64,000 nucleotides of DNA from Bradyrhizobium sp. CCGE-LA001 (GCF_000296215.2 NZ_CP013949.1:3589501-3653500), one strand, 5' to 3'; positions 53,216 through 61,065 are shown, counted from the first letter of the stretch. Made by a program: numbers and translations. The notes: a model not told the origin generated them from the letters alone.

Positions 53216-53231
53216 TCTGACTTTAGTCAGA
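53216..53231. promoter_or_regulatory. MarR-type operator
   Basis: TCTGACTTTAGTCAGA has perfect 7-base arms with a 2-base centre, 5 bases before the MarR-GNAT start codon. This is the expected length and symmetry for a MarR dimer site. A further half-site (GTGACTGAC) follows at 53251-53259. It could also control the divergent ThDP gene. Confidence 0.68.
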
Positions 53232-53365
53232 TATCGCCGCCTGTCAACTGAGTGACTGACCGGGCCGCAATCGAGCGCCTCTTTGTGAGTTGTGCCCTAG
53301 CCGTGAGCCGCTACCATGCGCCGGCTCCCCGAAACTCGATAAACAGCACAGCAAGCGGAGGCGAC

Positions 53366-55030
53366 ATGAGCGGGCAGGACCACAGAGTGAAGGGATCGGA
53401 CCTGTTTGTCGCCGCGCTCGAGAATGAAGGCGTCGACCGCATCTTCGGCGTGCCCGGGGAGGAGAATCTCGATCTGGTCGAATCGCTGCGCACCTCCAGG
53501 ATCGAGCTGGTCCTGACCCGCCACGAGCAAGCCGCCGCCTTCATGGCAGCCACGTATGGGCGACTGACGGGCAAGCCCGGTGTCTGTCTGTCGACGCTGG
53601 GACCAGGCGCGCTCAATCTGTCCACCGGTGCAGCCTATGCGCATCTCGGTGCGATGCCGATGATCCTGATCACCGGCCAGAAGCCGATCATGAGCAGCCG
53701 GCAGGCGCGCTTTCAGATCGTCGACGTGGTCGCGACCATGAAGCCGCTGACCAAGCTGTCGCGGCAGATCGTCAGCGCCTCCAGCATCCCGACCGTGGTA
53801 CGCGACGCCTTTCGCGTGGCAATGGAGGAGCGGCCGGGACCGGTGCATCTCGAACTGCCCGAGGACATCGCCGGCGATGAAGTGGCGCCCGTCCCTGTGA
53901 TTCCGGTTCATCCGATCGAAATCCCGGTCGCCCATCGTGCGGCGCTTGACCGCGCCGCCGAGATGATCCTGGCTGCGAAACGTCCGTTGGTGATGATGGG
54001 CGCTGCGACAAGCCGGCCGCGGTCGACGCATGGCATCGCAAGCTTCGTGCGGCGGACCGGCATTCCCTTCTTCACCACGCAGATGGGGAAGGGCACCGTG
54101 CCGGGCGGCACCAATCTCTATATGGGGACCGCCGCCCTGTCCGAGCGCGACTACGTTCATGACGCGATCGATGCTGCCGACCTTATCGTCGCGATCGGCC
54201 ACGATCCGATCGAGAAGCCGCCTTTCATCATGGGGCCGTCGGGCCCGAAGGTGATTCACGTGAGCTATACGCCGGCGAGCGTCGAGCTGGTCTATTTCCC
54301 CGACGCCGAGGTCGTCGGTGACGTCGGTCCGAGCCTGGAGCTGCTCGCGGACCGGCTCGAAGGCAAGCTGCCGCAGGCGGCGGCGCTGTTGCCGCTCCGC
54401 GAAGAGATTTTAGCTCACATCGCCGATCGTGCCACCGAAGCGCGCTGGCCACCGACGCCGCAGCGGATCGTGCACGACACCCGCCAGGTGATGCCGGAGA
54501 ACGGCATCGTCGCGCTCGACAACGGCATGTACAAGATCTGGTTCGCGCGCAACTACCGCACCCGCGTCGCCAACACGCTGCTGCTCGACAATGCGCTGGC
54601 AACGATGGGTGCGGGCCTGCCCTCGGCCATGATGGCCGCGATGCTCTATCCGGACCGTCGTGTGCTCGCGGTCGCCGGCGACGGCGGCTTCATGATGAAC
54701 AGCCAGGAGATGGAGACGGCCGTCCGCCTCAAGCTCAATCTCGTCGTGCTGGTGCTGGAGGACAATGCCTACGGCATGATCCGCTGGAAGCAGGCGGTCG
54801 ATCATTTCGCCGATTACGGCATGACCTTTGGCAATCCGGACTTCGTCCTCTACGCGAAGGCCTATGGCGCCAAGGGGCATCGCATCACGAGCATCGACAG
54901 TTTCGGCCCGACGCTCGACGCGGCCTTCAGGGAGGGCGGCGTGCACCTCGTCTCGATCCCGATCGACTATTCCGAGAACGTGCGGGTGCTGGTCGACGAA
55001 TTGCGCGCGCACGAGAAGGCGAAGAGGTGA
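53366..55030 (+). CDS. Acetolactate synthase large-subunit-like ThDP enzyme
   Basis: 554 residues with the three domains of ThDP-dependent enzymes. The catalytic Glu lies in LTRHEQAAAFMAATYGRLTG. ITGQKPIMSSRQARFQIVD lies between it and the middle domain. The ThDP/Mg motif is GDGGFMMNSQEMETAVRLKLN ending in LEDNAYG. The length and residues suit a catabolic-type acetolactate synthase or a related carboligase/decarboxylase. There is no small regulatory subunit gene (ilvH) nearby. The start at 53366 has GCGGAGGCG upstream. Confidence 0.92.
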   Translation: MSGQDHRVKGSDLFVAALENEGVDRIFGVPGEENLDLVESLRTSRIELVLTRHEQAAAFMAATYGRLTGKPGVCLSTLGPGALNLSTGAAYAHLGAMPMILITGQKPIMSSRQARFQIVDVVATMKPLTKLSRQIVSASSIPTVVRDAFRVAMEERPGPVHLELPEDIAGDEVAPVPVIPVHPIEIPVAHRAALDRAAEMILAAKRPLVMMGAATSRPRSTHGIASFVRRTGIPFFTTQMGKGTVPGGTNLYMGTAALSERDYVHDAIDAADLIVAIGHDPIEKPPFIMGPSGPKVIHVSYTPASVELVYFPDAEVVGDVGPSLELLADRLEGKLPQAAALLPLREEILAHIADRATEARWPPTPQRIVHDTRQVMPENGIVALDNGMYKIWFARNYRTRVANTLLLDNALATMGAGLPSAMMAAMLYPDRRVLAVAGDGGFMMNSQEMETAVRLKLNLVVLVLEDNAYGMIRWKQAVDHFADYGMTFGNPDFVLYAKAYGAKGHRITSIDSFGPTLDAAFREGGVHLVSIPIDYSENVRVLVDELRAHEKAKR

Positions 55031-55056
55031 TTTTGTTCGTGACTCTCGGCCCTGTC

Positions 55057-55141
55057 CGTCATTGCGAGCGCAGCGAAGCAATCCAGCGTTTTCCGCAGAG
55101 GCGCTCTGGATTGCTTCGTCGCTTCGCTCCTCGCAATGACG
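55057..55141. repeat. Intergenic inverted repeat, family B
   Basis: Near-identical to the element at 10339-10424 (cgtcattgcgag ... ctcgcaatgacg ends, ccgcagagg in the middle). It lies between the ThDP enzyme gene and the Lin0512-family gene. Confidence 0.75.
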
Positions 55142-55212
55142 GAGTTTGTCGATCGGTCAAAATGCGATAACAACCTGCATCAACGTAGTTCAACCAATCA
55201 CAGGAACATGAA

Positions 55213-55560
55213 ATGACCCGCGTTCGTTGTGTCACCGAGATGGGCATGGGCGTCGACGTCCACGGCAGGGATGCCACCAAGGCGGCGAAGCGTGCAGTGT
55301 CGGATGCCATCAGGCATTCGAGCCTCGGCTTCTTCCGGATGATCGGCAAGACCGCGAACGACATGTTCGTCGACGTCACGATCGGCGTGCCCAACCCCGA
55401 AGCGGTGGACAAGGAAGCCGTTGCGAAGGAGCTGCCCTATGGCACCGTGACCGTCACTGCCGTCAAGGGCGGGCTGGAGATTCCTTCGGCCACGGAAGTG
55501 GCGAACGATCCCATCCTCATCGCCAACGCCGCCGTCATCGTCAGCTTCGACAAGGACTAG
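55213..55560 (+). CDS. Lin0512 family protein
   Basis: A 115-residue conserved protein with MGMGVDVHGRDATKAAKRAVSDAI, the family hallmark, and a C-terminal VTVTAVKGGLEIPSATEV stretch. Its fold is thought to be ferredoxin/AmtB-regulator-like, but no function is known. AGGAACATG is the ribosome-binding site context. The next gene starts 4 bases after its stop with GTG, so the two are co-transcribed and coupled. Confidence 0.86.
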   Translation: MTRVRCVTEMGMGVDVHGRDATKAAKRAVSDAIRHSSLGFFRMIGKTANDMFVDVTIGVPNPEAVDKEAVAKELPYGTVTVTAVKGGLEIPSATEVANDPILIANAAVIVSFDKD

Positions 55561-55564
55561 GTCG

Positions 55565-56257
55565 GTGCACGACAGCGATGAGGCGCTGCTGGATCGTCCG
55601 ATCTGGAGCGCGCTGACGACCAGCCACAAGCATCTGGCCGAGGGCGGCCCGCGCGCGCTGCGCTATCCCGTCGACATGACGCCGTTTGCCGACATGATCG
55701 ACATGTCCGCGGCGAGCTTTGCCGCACTCGGCGATCTGATGTCGGGCTCGCAGGTCGCCGTGCTGTTCACGCCTGAGCCGGTCGACGTGCCCGCCGCCTT
55801 CAAGGTCGTGCTCGCCGAGACCGGCGAGCAGATGATCGGCTCGCCGGCCGATAGCCCGCTGCGCGACGCCGAGATCGTCACGTTGGGCGCCGCCGACGTG
55901 CCGGCCATGATGGCGCTGACGGAGCTGACCAAGCCCGGGCCGTTCGCGGCGAGGACGCACCAGCTCGGTACGTTCCTCGGGATCCGCATCGGCGGTGAGC
56001 TGGTTGCGATGACCGGCGAACGGATGAAGCCGGGCAAGTTCACCGAGATGACGGCCGTCTGCGTCCATCCCGACTATCGCGGCCGCGGCTATGCGCAGGC
56101 GCTGCTCGCGGCGGTCGCGCGCCAGATCGAGGCGCGCGGCGAGTTTCCATTCCTGCACGTATTCTCCCACAACACGTCCGCCATCGCGCTCTACCAGCGG
56201 CAGGGAATGCGGATCCGGCGCCGGCTATACGTCACCGTGCTGATGAAGCAGGAATAA
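55565..56257 (+). CDS. GNAT family N-acetyltransferase
   Basis: A 230-residue protein. The C-terminal half carries the GNAT core: TEMTAVCVHPDYRGRGYAQALLAAVARQIEARG (beta4-loop-helix with RGRGYA, the acetyl-CoA pyrophosphate loop). The N-terminal part (to about residue 90) is a poorly conserved extension. The start is GTG at 55565, 4 bases after the previous stop. The substrate is unknown. Confidence 0.88.
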   Translation: MHDSDEALLDRPIWSALTTSHKHLAEGGPRALRYPVDMTPFADMIDMSAASFAALGDLMSGSQVAVLFTPEPVDVPAAFKVVLAETGEQMIGSPADSPLRDAEIVTLGAADVPAMMALTELTKPGPFAARTHQLGTFLGIRIGGELVAMTGERMKPGKFTEMTAVCVHPDYRGRGYAQALLAAVARQIEARGEFPFLHVFSHNTSAIALYQRQGMRIRRRLYVTVLMKQE

Positions 56258-56325
56258 GCTGCGCCGCGGGCTTCATCTCCGGTGAATTCGCGCTATATCC
56301 ATCCGAACCATCATTGGGGAAACGC

Positions 56326-57510
56326 ATGGACGCCAGGACACCCGATTTTTCCGCCGCACGGACGGCGATGCAGCGCTACGTCGATCAGGAGATCATACCG
56401 GGCGCATCCTGGGCGGTGCTGCGTGGGCGCGAGGTGGTCGACCAGCAATACGTCGGCTTTGCCGATCGCGAAGCGAAGACACCGCTGCGGCCCGACCATA
56501 TCTTCCGCGCATTCTCGAACACAAAGATCTTCGTCACGTGCGCGATCATGCTGCTCGTCGAGGAAGGCCGCATCGGGCTCGACGATGCCGTCGAGACATT
56601 CCTGCCGCAGCTCGGCAATCGCAAGGTGCTGAGGCAGGGCGCTTCGAGCCTTGCCGATGTCGAGCCGGCGAAGGGCTCGATCACGATCCGTCAACTTCTG
56701 ACCCACACATCCGGTCTCAGCTACGGCATCTTCGATCCCGGCACGGTTCTGTTCAAGGGCTATAACGAGGCGCGCGTGCTCAATCCGCTGACGCCGCTCT
56801 CCGACATGATCGACAAGCTCGCCGATCTGCCGCTGTCCTACCATCCCGGCGAGGCCTGGGAATATTCGGTGGCAACGGATGTGCTCGGCCGTGTCGTCGA
56901 AGTCGTCTCCGGCCAGCCGCTCGACGCCTTCTTCAAAGCGCGGATCTTCGATCCGCTCGGCATGACCGATACCGGCTTTTACGTCCCTGAACAGCAGCAG
57001 GGCAGGCTGGTCGCACTCTATAATGGCGCCGACGTGCTCGATCCCATGAAGCCCGGCCTGACCCGGGCCGACCATCTGCCTTATCCGCAGGCCTATCGGA
57101 GGCCGCTGCCGCGGCTGTCGGGCGGCGGCGGGCTGGTCTCGACCTTGCCCGACATGCTCGCGCTGGTGCGCGCGCTGCTGCCCGGTTCCGACGCGCTGCT
57201 GAAGCCGGAAACGCTGCGGCTGATGATGACGAACCAGCTGCCGGCAGGCCGGACGATTCGCTTTGCCAATCTCGGGCCGATCCCCGGCAAGGGCTTTGGT
57301 CTCGGCGGCGCCGTCACCTTCGCGCCGACGCCGTTCGATCCCCCGAACTCCACCGGTGAATTCCAATGGGGCGGCCTTGCCGGCACCCATTGGTGGATCT
57401 GCCCCGAGGCCAATACCGCAGGCGTGCTGATGACGCAGCGCTACATGGGTTTTTGGAATCCGTTCTTCTTCGAGTTCAAGCGCCTGGCCTATCAGGCCGT
57501 TGGAGCTTGA
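56326..57510 (+). CDS. Serine hydrolase (class C beta-lactamase-related)
   Basis: A 394-residue protein of the beta-lactamase/esterase EstB family: nucleophile motif S-x-x-K in FSNTKIFV, the Tyr/Asn motif in YSVATDVLGRVVE, and WGGLAGTHWWICPEANTAGV near the end in place of the KTG box. It acts on an ester or amide. No signal peptide is evident, so it is probably cytoplasmic. The ATG at 56326 is preferred to a TTG at 56314; GGGGA lies upstream. A terminator follows at 57554. Confidence 0.92.
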   Translation: MDARTPDFSAARTAMQRYVDQEIIPGASWAVLRGREVVDQQYVGFADREAKTPLRPDHIFRAFSNTKIFVTCAIMLLVEEGRIGLDDAVETFLPQLGNRKVLRQGASSLADVEPAKGSITIRQLLTHTSGLSYGIFDPGTVLFKGYNEARVLNPLTPLSDMIDKLADLPLSYHPGEAWEYSVATDVLGRVVEVVSGQPLDAFFKARIFDPLGMTDTGFYVPEQQQGRLVALYNGADVLDPMKPGLTRADHLPYPQAYRRPLPRLSGGGGLVSTLPDMLALVRALLPGSDALLKPETLRLMMTNQLPAGRTIRFANLGPIPGKGFGLGGAVTFAPTPFDPPNSTGEFQWGGLAGTHWWICPEANTAGVLMTQRYMGFWNPFFFEFKRLAYQAVGA

Positions 57511-57553
57511 CGCGAAGGGGAGACTTGGCTCGCCGATCCGTGCCGCGACACCA

Positions 57554-57582
57554 GCGGGAGGCGATCGCCTCCCGCCTTTTTC
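57554..57582 (+). terminator. Rho-independent terminator after the serine hydrolase gene
   Basis: GCGGGAGGC and GCCTCCCGC form a 9-base stem around GATC, then CTTTTT. It lies between convergent genes (serine hydrolase and rtcB) and ends just before the rtcB stop codon. Confidence 0.78.
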
Positions 57583-57585
57583 GCG

Positions 57586-58925
57586 TCAGTCCTTCCACGG
57601 ATCGAACTCGCCTTCGCCGGCCATGGCGACGGCGAACGGCCGCAGCGTATGCAGCACGCGCACGGTGCCGGCGTGCTGCGCCAGCACGTCGGGCAGGCGG
57701 CGATAGGCCATCGGGCTCTCGTCGAGGTCGGCACCGATCAAGGTGACGCCGCGTTCGTTGAGCCACTGGTCCATCTCCGCACGCGAGAAGCGCCGCTTCG
57801 CCTCTCTCCGCCCGAACAGGCGGCCAGCGCCGTGCACGGTCGAGTAGAGCGAGGCCTTGGCTTCCGGACTATCGACGCCTTCGAGGATGACGGCGTCGTC
57901 GCCCATGGAGCCGCCGACGAATCCCTTCTGGCCGGGAAACGCCGGCGTCGCACCCTTGCGCACCACCCAAAGATCACGCCCGTCGTGGGTCTCACGCCAG
58001 GCATAATTGTGGTGGTTGTGCACGCTCTCGGTCACGCTGCCGCCGATGATCTGGCGGACGCGTTCGACCACCCACTCGCGGCCCGCATAGGCATAGCGCC
58101 CGGCGAGCTGCATCGCCGCGATGTAGCGGCGGCCGAGCTCGCTATCCTCGTCGACCACCGCGGGCGGAACGTTCATGCCGTCCTTGCCGCCGGCGGCCTT
58201 GAGGTAGCGCGTTGCGGAGGTATGTCCGAGACCGCGGCTGCCGAAATGGACGCCGATCCAGACGAAGCCTTCTTCGTCGCGCATGAGGTCGACATAGTGG
58301 TTGCCCGATCCGACCGTGCCGAGCTGGCTCACCGCTTTCTGGCGGTAGGACTCCATGTCGCTCTCGCGCCAGGCATTGCCGTCGTCGAACAGATCGTGCT
58401 CGGCCCGCTCGGCGTTGGCGCGGCCCACGCCGAACGAGATGGTCCTGGCGACGTCGCGGATGATCGTCGGGACGAGACCTGCGATGTCGTCGAAGCGCGT
58501 GTCGAGCCGAGCCGCCATGTTGCCGCAGCCGATATCGAAGCCGACGCCGGAGATGCTGATCTGCTTCTCATAGGCGATGACCCCGCCGACCGGCTGCGCA
58601 TAGCCGAGATGGCCGTCGGCGCAGATCACGCCGGACACGACATTGCCGACCGCCATGCAGTTGCGCATCTGCGCGATGGTCGCGTCCTCGTGCGGGCCGA
58701 AGACCTTCAGCGGCGCATTCTCGAAGCGGGCGTCCTGCATCCGGAACTCGGCGATCGAGCTCGCGGTGGCGTTGGCCTCGCGCGCCAGATGCTCCTTGCG
58801 CGCGGCGTCCTTGTACAGGCACCAGGCCGGTGGCCGCGTCCTTCACCGACGCGCGAGTCGGGATCGATGCCGGCGGCGAGGCAGAGCTCGCGGGCTCGTT
58901 CCATGTAGGGATCGGGTCGTCGCAT
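57586..58925 (-). pseudogene. rtcB: RtcB-family RNA ligase with a one-base frameshift near its 5' end
   Basis: The main frame (57586-58740) encodes 384 residues with RtcB hallmarks: GVICADGHLGYAQPVGGV, GVGFDIGCGNMAARL (metal-binding Cys), VGSGNHYVDLM, GVHFGSRGLGH, and YSTVHGAGRLFGRR with the His that accepts GMP. In-frame coding character continues upstream of that ATG (WCLYKDAARKEHLAREANA) to a stop at 58843 without a start. A second frame beginning at ATG 58925 (MRRPDPYMERARELCLAAGI) joins it if one base is missing near 58832. A true gene of about 446 codons is therefore likely. RtcB ligates 2',3'-cyclic-phosphate RNA ends. It is directly downstream of the Rsr gene on the same strand. Confidence 0.82.
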
Positions 58926-59008
58926 GGTCTTCATTCCTGCTTCACATCCTGGAGAATTCGCTGGCCCCGGGCGCGGTGTCCCGCGTCCAGGGCCGTTGTC
59001 GTCGCGTA

Positions 59009-60334
59009 TCAGTTCAACGCCGTCTCGGATGCTGCGATCCACGCGACCACGGCCTCGGAGAAGCCGTTGACGCGGGTCCAGGCACCGTGGCCGACACCGT
59101 GCTGATACGAGGCCACGTTGACCATGGTGCCGCGTGCTTTGGGCTCGGGCACCTGGTCGTGGCTCTGCTCGTCGGTGAAGACGATCAGGCGATCGCCCTT
59201 GCGGTCGATCTCCGTGACGGCCTTGCCGAGATAGGTCCCGCCATGCGCTTGCGAGTTGATGATCGCGTCCCGCAGTGCGAAGCCGCGGCGGGGCGGGACC
59301 TTCACGACCTCATTGCTGAAGGTGAAGATCTCGACCTCGTCGCAGATTTCGCGGGCAAGGATGGCAAGGCCACACGCCGCCTCCGCGCGTGTCATTTCCG
59401 ACTGCGCGGAGAGCGTCGCGAACATCGAGCCCGATACGTCGATCAGGAGCCGGGTGCGGCCGGGGAGCCGGACATGGTCCTTGACCGACTTGAGCATCGC
59501 AGCTTCGAGCTCGGGCTCGAAGTCCGGCGCATAACGCGCCGCCGTGATGAAGCGGTAGGGAAGGATACGATCCGTCCGCATCGCCTCGATCGCGCGTGCG
59601 ATGGTCTCGCGCGGGACCTGCGCCGTCTGCATCAGGCGCAGATTGCGCAGCAGCGCCAGGCCGCCGAGCTTCTTCTCGGCGATCAGCCGCTCGAAGGTCT
59701 CGCGCTTGCTCTTGCCGGCCGAGAGCGAGACCTCCCAGGTGTCGGGGGAAGCGAGTTCGCCATCGACGAGCTGCTTCCACACCTTCTCCTGCTCGGCGTC
59801 CTTCGGCTTGGCGTGTACCAGGAACAGCACGTCCCTGATCCGCACCGCGCCGTCGCGGTCCCATTTGGCGAGCTGGTAGGCGTCGAACTTGGTCAGCGCG
59901 CGGGCAAGGCCCTTCTTGACCTGCGCGGAGACCGGCTGACGCTTGCGCTGCTGCTGAGGGCCGAGCGCATCCGCCCAGTAGATCGCCAGCATCTCCGTCA
60001 TCTCGTCGGGACGCTGGATCACCTGGGCAAGCGTGTCGGCAACGAGGGCGCGGTGCTTTTCGTTGCGCGCCATCTCGCGGACGACGAGCAGCGGCGCATG
60101 CCGCAGCTTCATCACGTCGCGCGCCTCGATCGCAAGCTGCGCGACGCGCGCAGGCGCGACCTTCGGCACCAGCGTCTTGATGCGGTCGGCGATCGCAACG
60201 CCGTCCTCGTAGAACTGGTCCTCCCACAGGAGGCAGTTCATCAGCGCCCGCTTCAGCTCCATCTCGGGCGTGAAGCGAATGGCGCGGGCGCCCTCACGCG
60301 TGAAGGCGCGAACGATCTTGTTGAGCCTGACCAT
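59009..60334 (-). CDS. rsr: TROVE-domain Ro60 orthologue (Rsr)
   Basis: A 441-residue ring-forming RNA-binding protein. Residues 1-280 are the HEAT-repeat TROVE domain (FTPEMELKRALMNCLLWEDQ; RHAPLLVVREMARNEKHRAL). Residues about 293-441 are a von Willebrand A domain whose MIDAS reads DVSGS at 299-303. Ro60/Rsr binds misfolded RNAs and Y RNAs and helps exonucleases degrade them. The start at 60334 has GAGGAGG upstream; the frame stays open to 60595, but that extension is translation of the Y-RNA region. Four Y-RNA-like units lie upstream on the same strand and an RtcB gene lies downstream: a compact RNA quality-control locus. Confidence 0.94.
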   Translation of the reverse strand: MVRLNKIVRAFTREGARAIRFTPEMELKRALMNCLLWEDQFYEDGVAIADRIKTLVPKVAPARVAQLAIEARDVMKLRHAPLLVVREMARNEKHRALVADTLAQVIQRPDEMTEMLAIYWADALGPQQQRKRQPVSAQVKKGLARALTKFDAYQLAKWDRDGAVRIRDVLFLVHAKPKDAEQEKVWKQLVDGELASPDTWEVSLSAGKSKRETFERLIAEKKLGGLALLRNLRLMQTAQVPRETIARAIEAMRTDRILPYRFITAARYAPDFEPELEAAMLKSVKDHVRLPGRTRLLIDVSGSMFATLSAQSEMTRAEAACGLAILAREICDEVEIFTFSNEVVKVPPRRGFALRDAIINSQAHGGTYLGKAVTEIDRKGDRLIVFTDEQSHDQVPEPKARGTMVNVASYQHGVGHGAWTRVNGFSEAVVAWIAASETALN

Positions 60335-60373
60335 GACGGCCTCCTCTCGGGTTGATGGGGGAATGAAACGGGT

Positions 60374-60481
60374 GCCGGGGAACAAACGAGGCTGTTCGTG
60401 CTCTATCCGCTGAGCTACGGACTGACGTCCGGGAGGATTCGAACCTCCGACACCGAAGTAACAGCGCTCTTCACCACCGGC
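60374..60481 (-). ncRNA. Y-RNA-like (YrlA-type) RNA, unit 4
   Basis: 108 bases. Ro-binding stem: GCCGG/CCGGC, an internal loop TGGT, GAA/TTC, GAG/CTC, GCTGT/ACAGC with the TTACTTC motif as bulge. The tRNA-like module is in circularly permuted order: T arm GGAGG-TTCGAAT-CCTCC (60448-60432), acceptor-like stem CGGAC/GTCCG closed by GTCA, then a D arm GCTC-AGCGGATA-GAGC. No anticodon arm is present, because the Y stem takes its place. This is the layout described for YrlA RNAs. It ends 40 bases before rsr. Confidence 0.83.
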
Positions 60482-60498
60482 GGTGGAGACGAGAAAGA

Positions 60499-60665
60499 CA
60501 CGATCCGGGAACAGGCGATGCTGAGACCCCGGCCTGCAGCTTACCCTGCAGGCCAGGTAGCGCTCTATCCTCTGAGCTACCGGTGCATAGTACACCGGGC
60601 GGGATTCGAACCCGCGACCTCTCGATTATCAGTCGAAGTAACAGACATCTTCACCACGGACCGTG
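60499..60665 (-). ncRNA. Y-RNA-like RNA with tRNA-like module, unit 3
   Basis: 167 bases. The outer stem is nine pairs (CACGGTCCG/CGGATCGTG), then TGGT loop, GAA/TTC, GATG/CATC, CTG/CAG. TTACTTC is conserved and is followed by a hairpin with a 5-base stem and the 7-base loop CTGATAA, which looks like an anticodon arm with GAT. The T arm is GCGGG-TTCGAAT-CCCGC (60615-60599). The acceptor-like stem is CCGGTG/CACCGG with a 7-base loop, and the D arm is GCTC-AGAGGATA-GAGC. An extra 9-base hairpin (GGCCTGCAG/CTGCAGGCC) lies on the 3' side. Confidence 0.8.
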
Positions 60666-60672
60666 ATGAGGT

Positions 60673-60818
60673 TGGCGGGGAACGGACGATGCTGTTGCTG
60701 CCCTGTCGGGCAAACTGAGCTACGGCATTTCAGCCGGCGGGAGACGAACCCGCGACCTCCGTTCTGGCAAGCCAGCACGGCGCTCTAACCGAAGTAACAG
60801 TCATCTTCACCACCGCCA
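60673..60818 (-). ncRNA. Y-RNA-like RNA with tRNA-like module, unit 2
   Basis: 146 bases. Ro-binding stem: TGGCGG/CCGCCA, TGGT loop, GAA/TTC, GATG/CATC, CTGTT/AACAG, then the TTACTTC motif. The tRNA-like part: GGTTAGAGCG (3' half of a D arm), a CCGT-G-CTGG/CCAG-A-ACGG hairpin in the anticodon position, AGGTC, T arm GCGGG-TTCGTCT-CCCGC (60753-60737), acceptor-like CGGC/GCCG with loop TGAAAT, then TAGCTCAGTT (5' half of a D arm). The permutation point therefore falls in the D loop. A further TGCCC/GGGCA hairpin lies on the 3' side. Confidence 0.78.
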
Positions 60819-60840
60819 GGCCGGTGCTTTCACACCGGCC
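60819..60840 (-). other. Perfect hairpin between Y-like units 1 and 2
   Basis: GGCCGGTG and CACCGGCC form a perfect 8-base stem with a 6-base loop directly 5' of unit 2. No T-run follows, so a terminator is unlikely. A processing signal or spacer is possible. Confidence 0.55.
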
Positions 60841-60851
60841 GTTGATGGGTT

Positions 60852-61031
60852 GCTGGGGAACGGGCGATATCGGCTTTCAGTGACGACAACGCAGAAGCTG
60901 TCCTTGCGGACAGATCCTGCGCCGGGCCGCGTGCGTACCTTTTCCGAGGCCGCATCCCGGTGCGTGTGTCAAAGGCGGGAGGCATACCCGCTTTGCCTTG
61001 CGGAGAAGTATCCGAGATATTCACCACCAGC
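60852..61031 (-). ncRNA. Divergent Y-RNA-like RNA, unit 1
   Basis: 180 bases. It keeps the stem frame: GCTGG/CCAGC, TGGT loop, GAA/TTC, TAT/ATA and CGG/CCG, then ATACTTC in place of TTACTTC and CGCCCGTTCCCC on the 3' side. The T-arm-like hairpin GCGGG-TATGCCT-CCCGC (60991-60975) has lost the TTCGAAT loop. No clear D arm is seen. The 3' half instead has a long hairpin (CGCAG, CTGTCC-GCAA-GGACAG, CTGCG) capped by a GNRA tetraloop at 60890-60921. Probably a Y RNA without a full tRNA mimic. Confidence 0.62.
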
Positions 61032-61065
61032 ATCGGTTGAGCCGCGATCATTGCGGCCAACCGAT
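61032..61065 (-). other. Long hairpin at the 5' edge of the Y-RNA-like array
   Basis: ATCGGTTG/CAACCGAT plus CCGC/GCGG form an interrupted 12-pair stem with a short loop, directly 5' of unit 1. A TAGAAT hexamer follows on the upstream side (61080-61075), with TTGCGG 19 bases further (61105-61100), as a weak promoter candidate. The rest of 61081-61270 shows no gene. Confidence 0.45.

Noticed and set aside
60335..60595. An 87-residue N-terminal extension of the Rsr protein (reads VAQRIER ... VGGSNPPGR).
   Set aside because: This is the well-known false translation of tRNA-like sequence. The Rsr start at 60334 has its own GAGGAGG.
60395..60760. Ordinary tRNA genes on the minus strand (T-arm and D-arm sequences are plain to see).
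   Set aside because: The T arm precedes the D arm in each unit, acceptor strands are joined by a short loop, and there is no linear cloverleaf with an anticodon arm in the right place. The permuted Y-RNA reading explains all parts.
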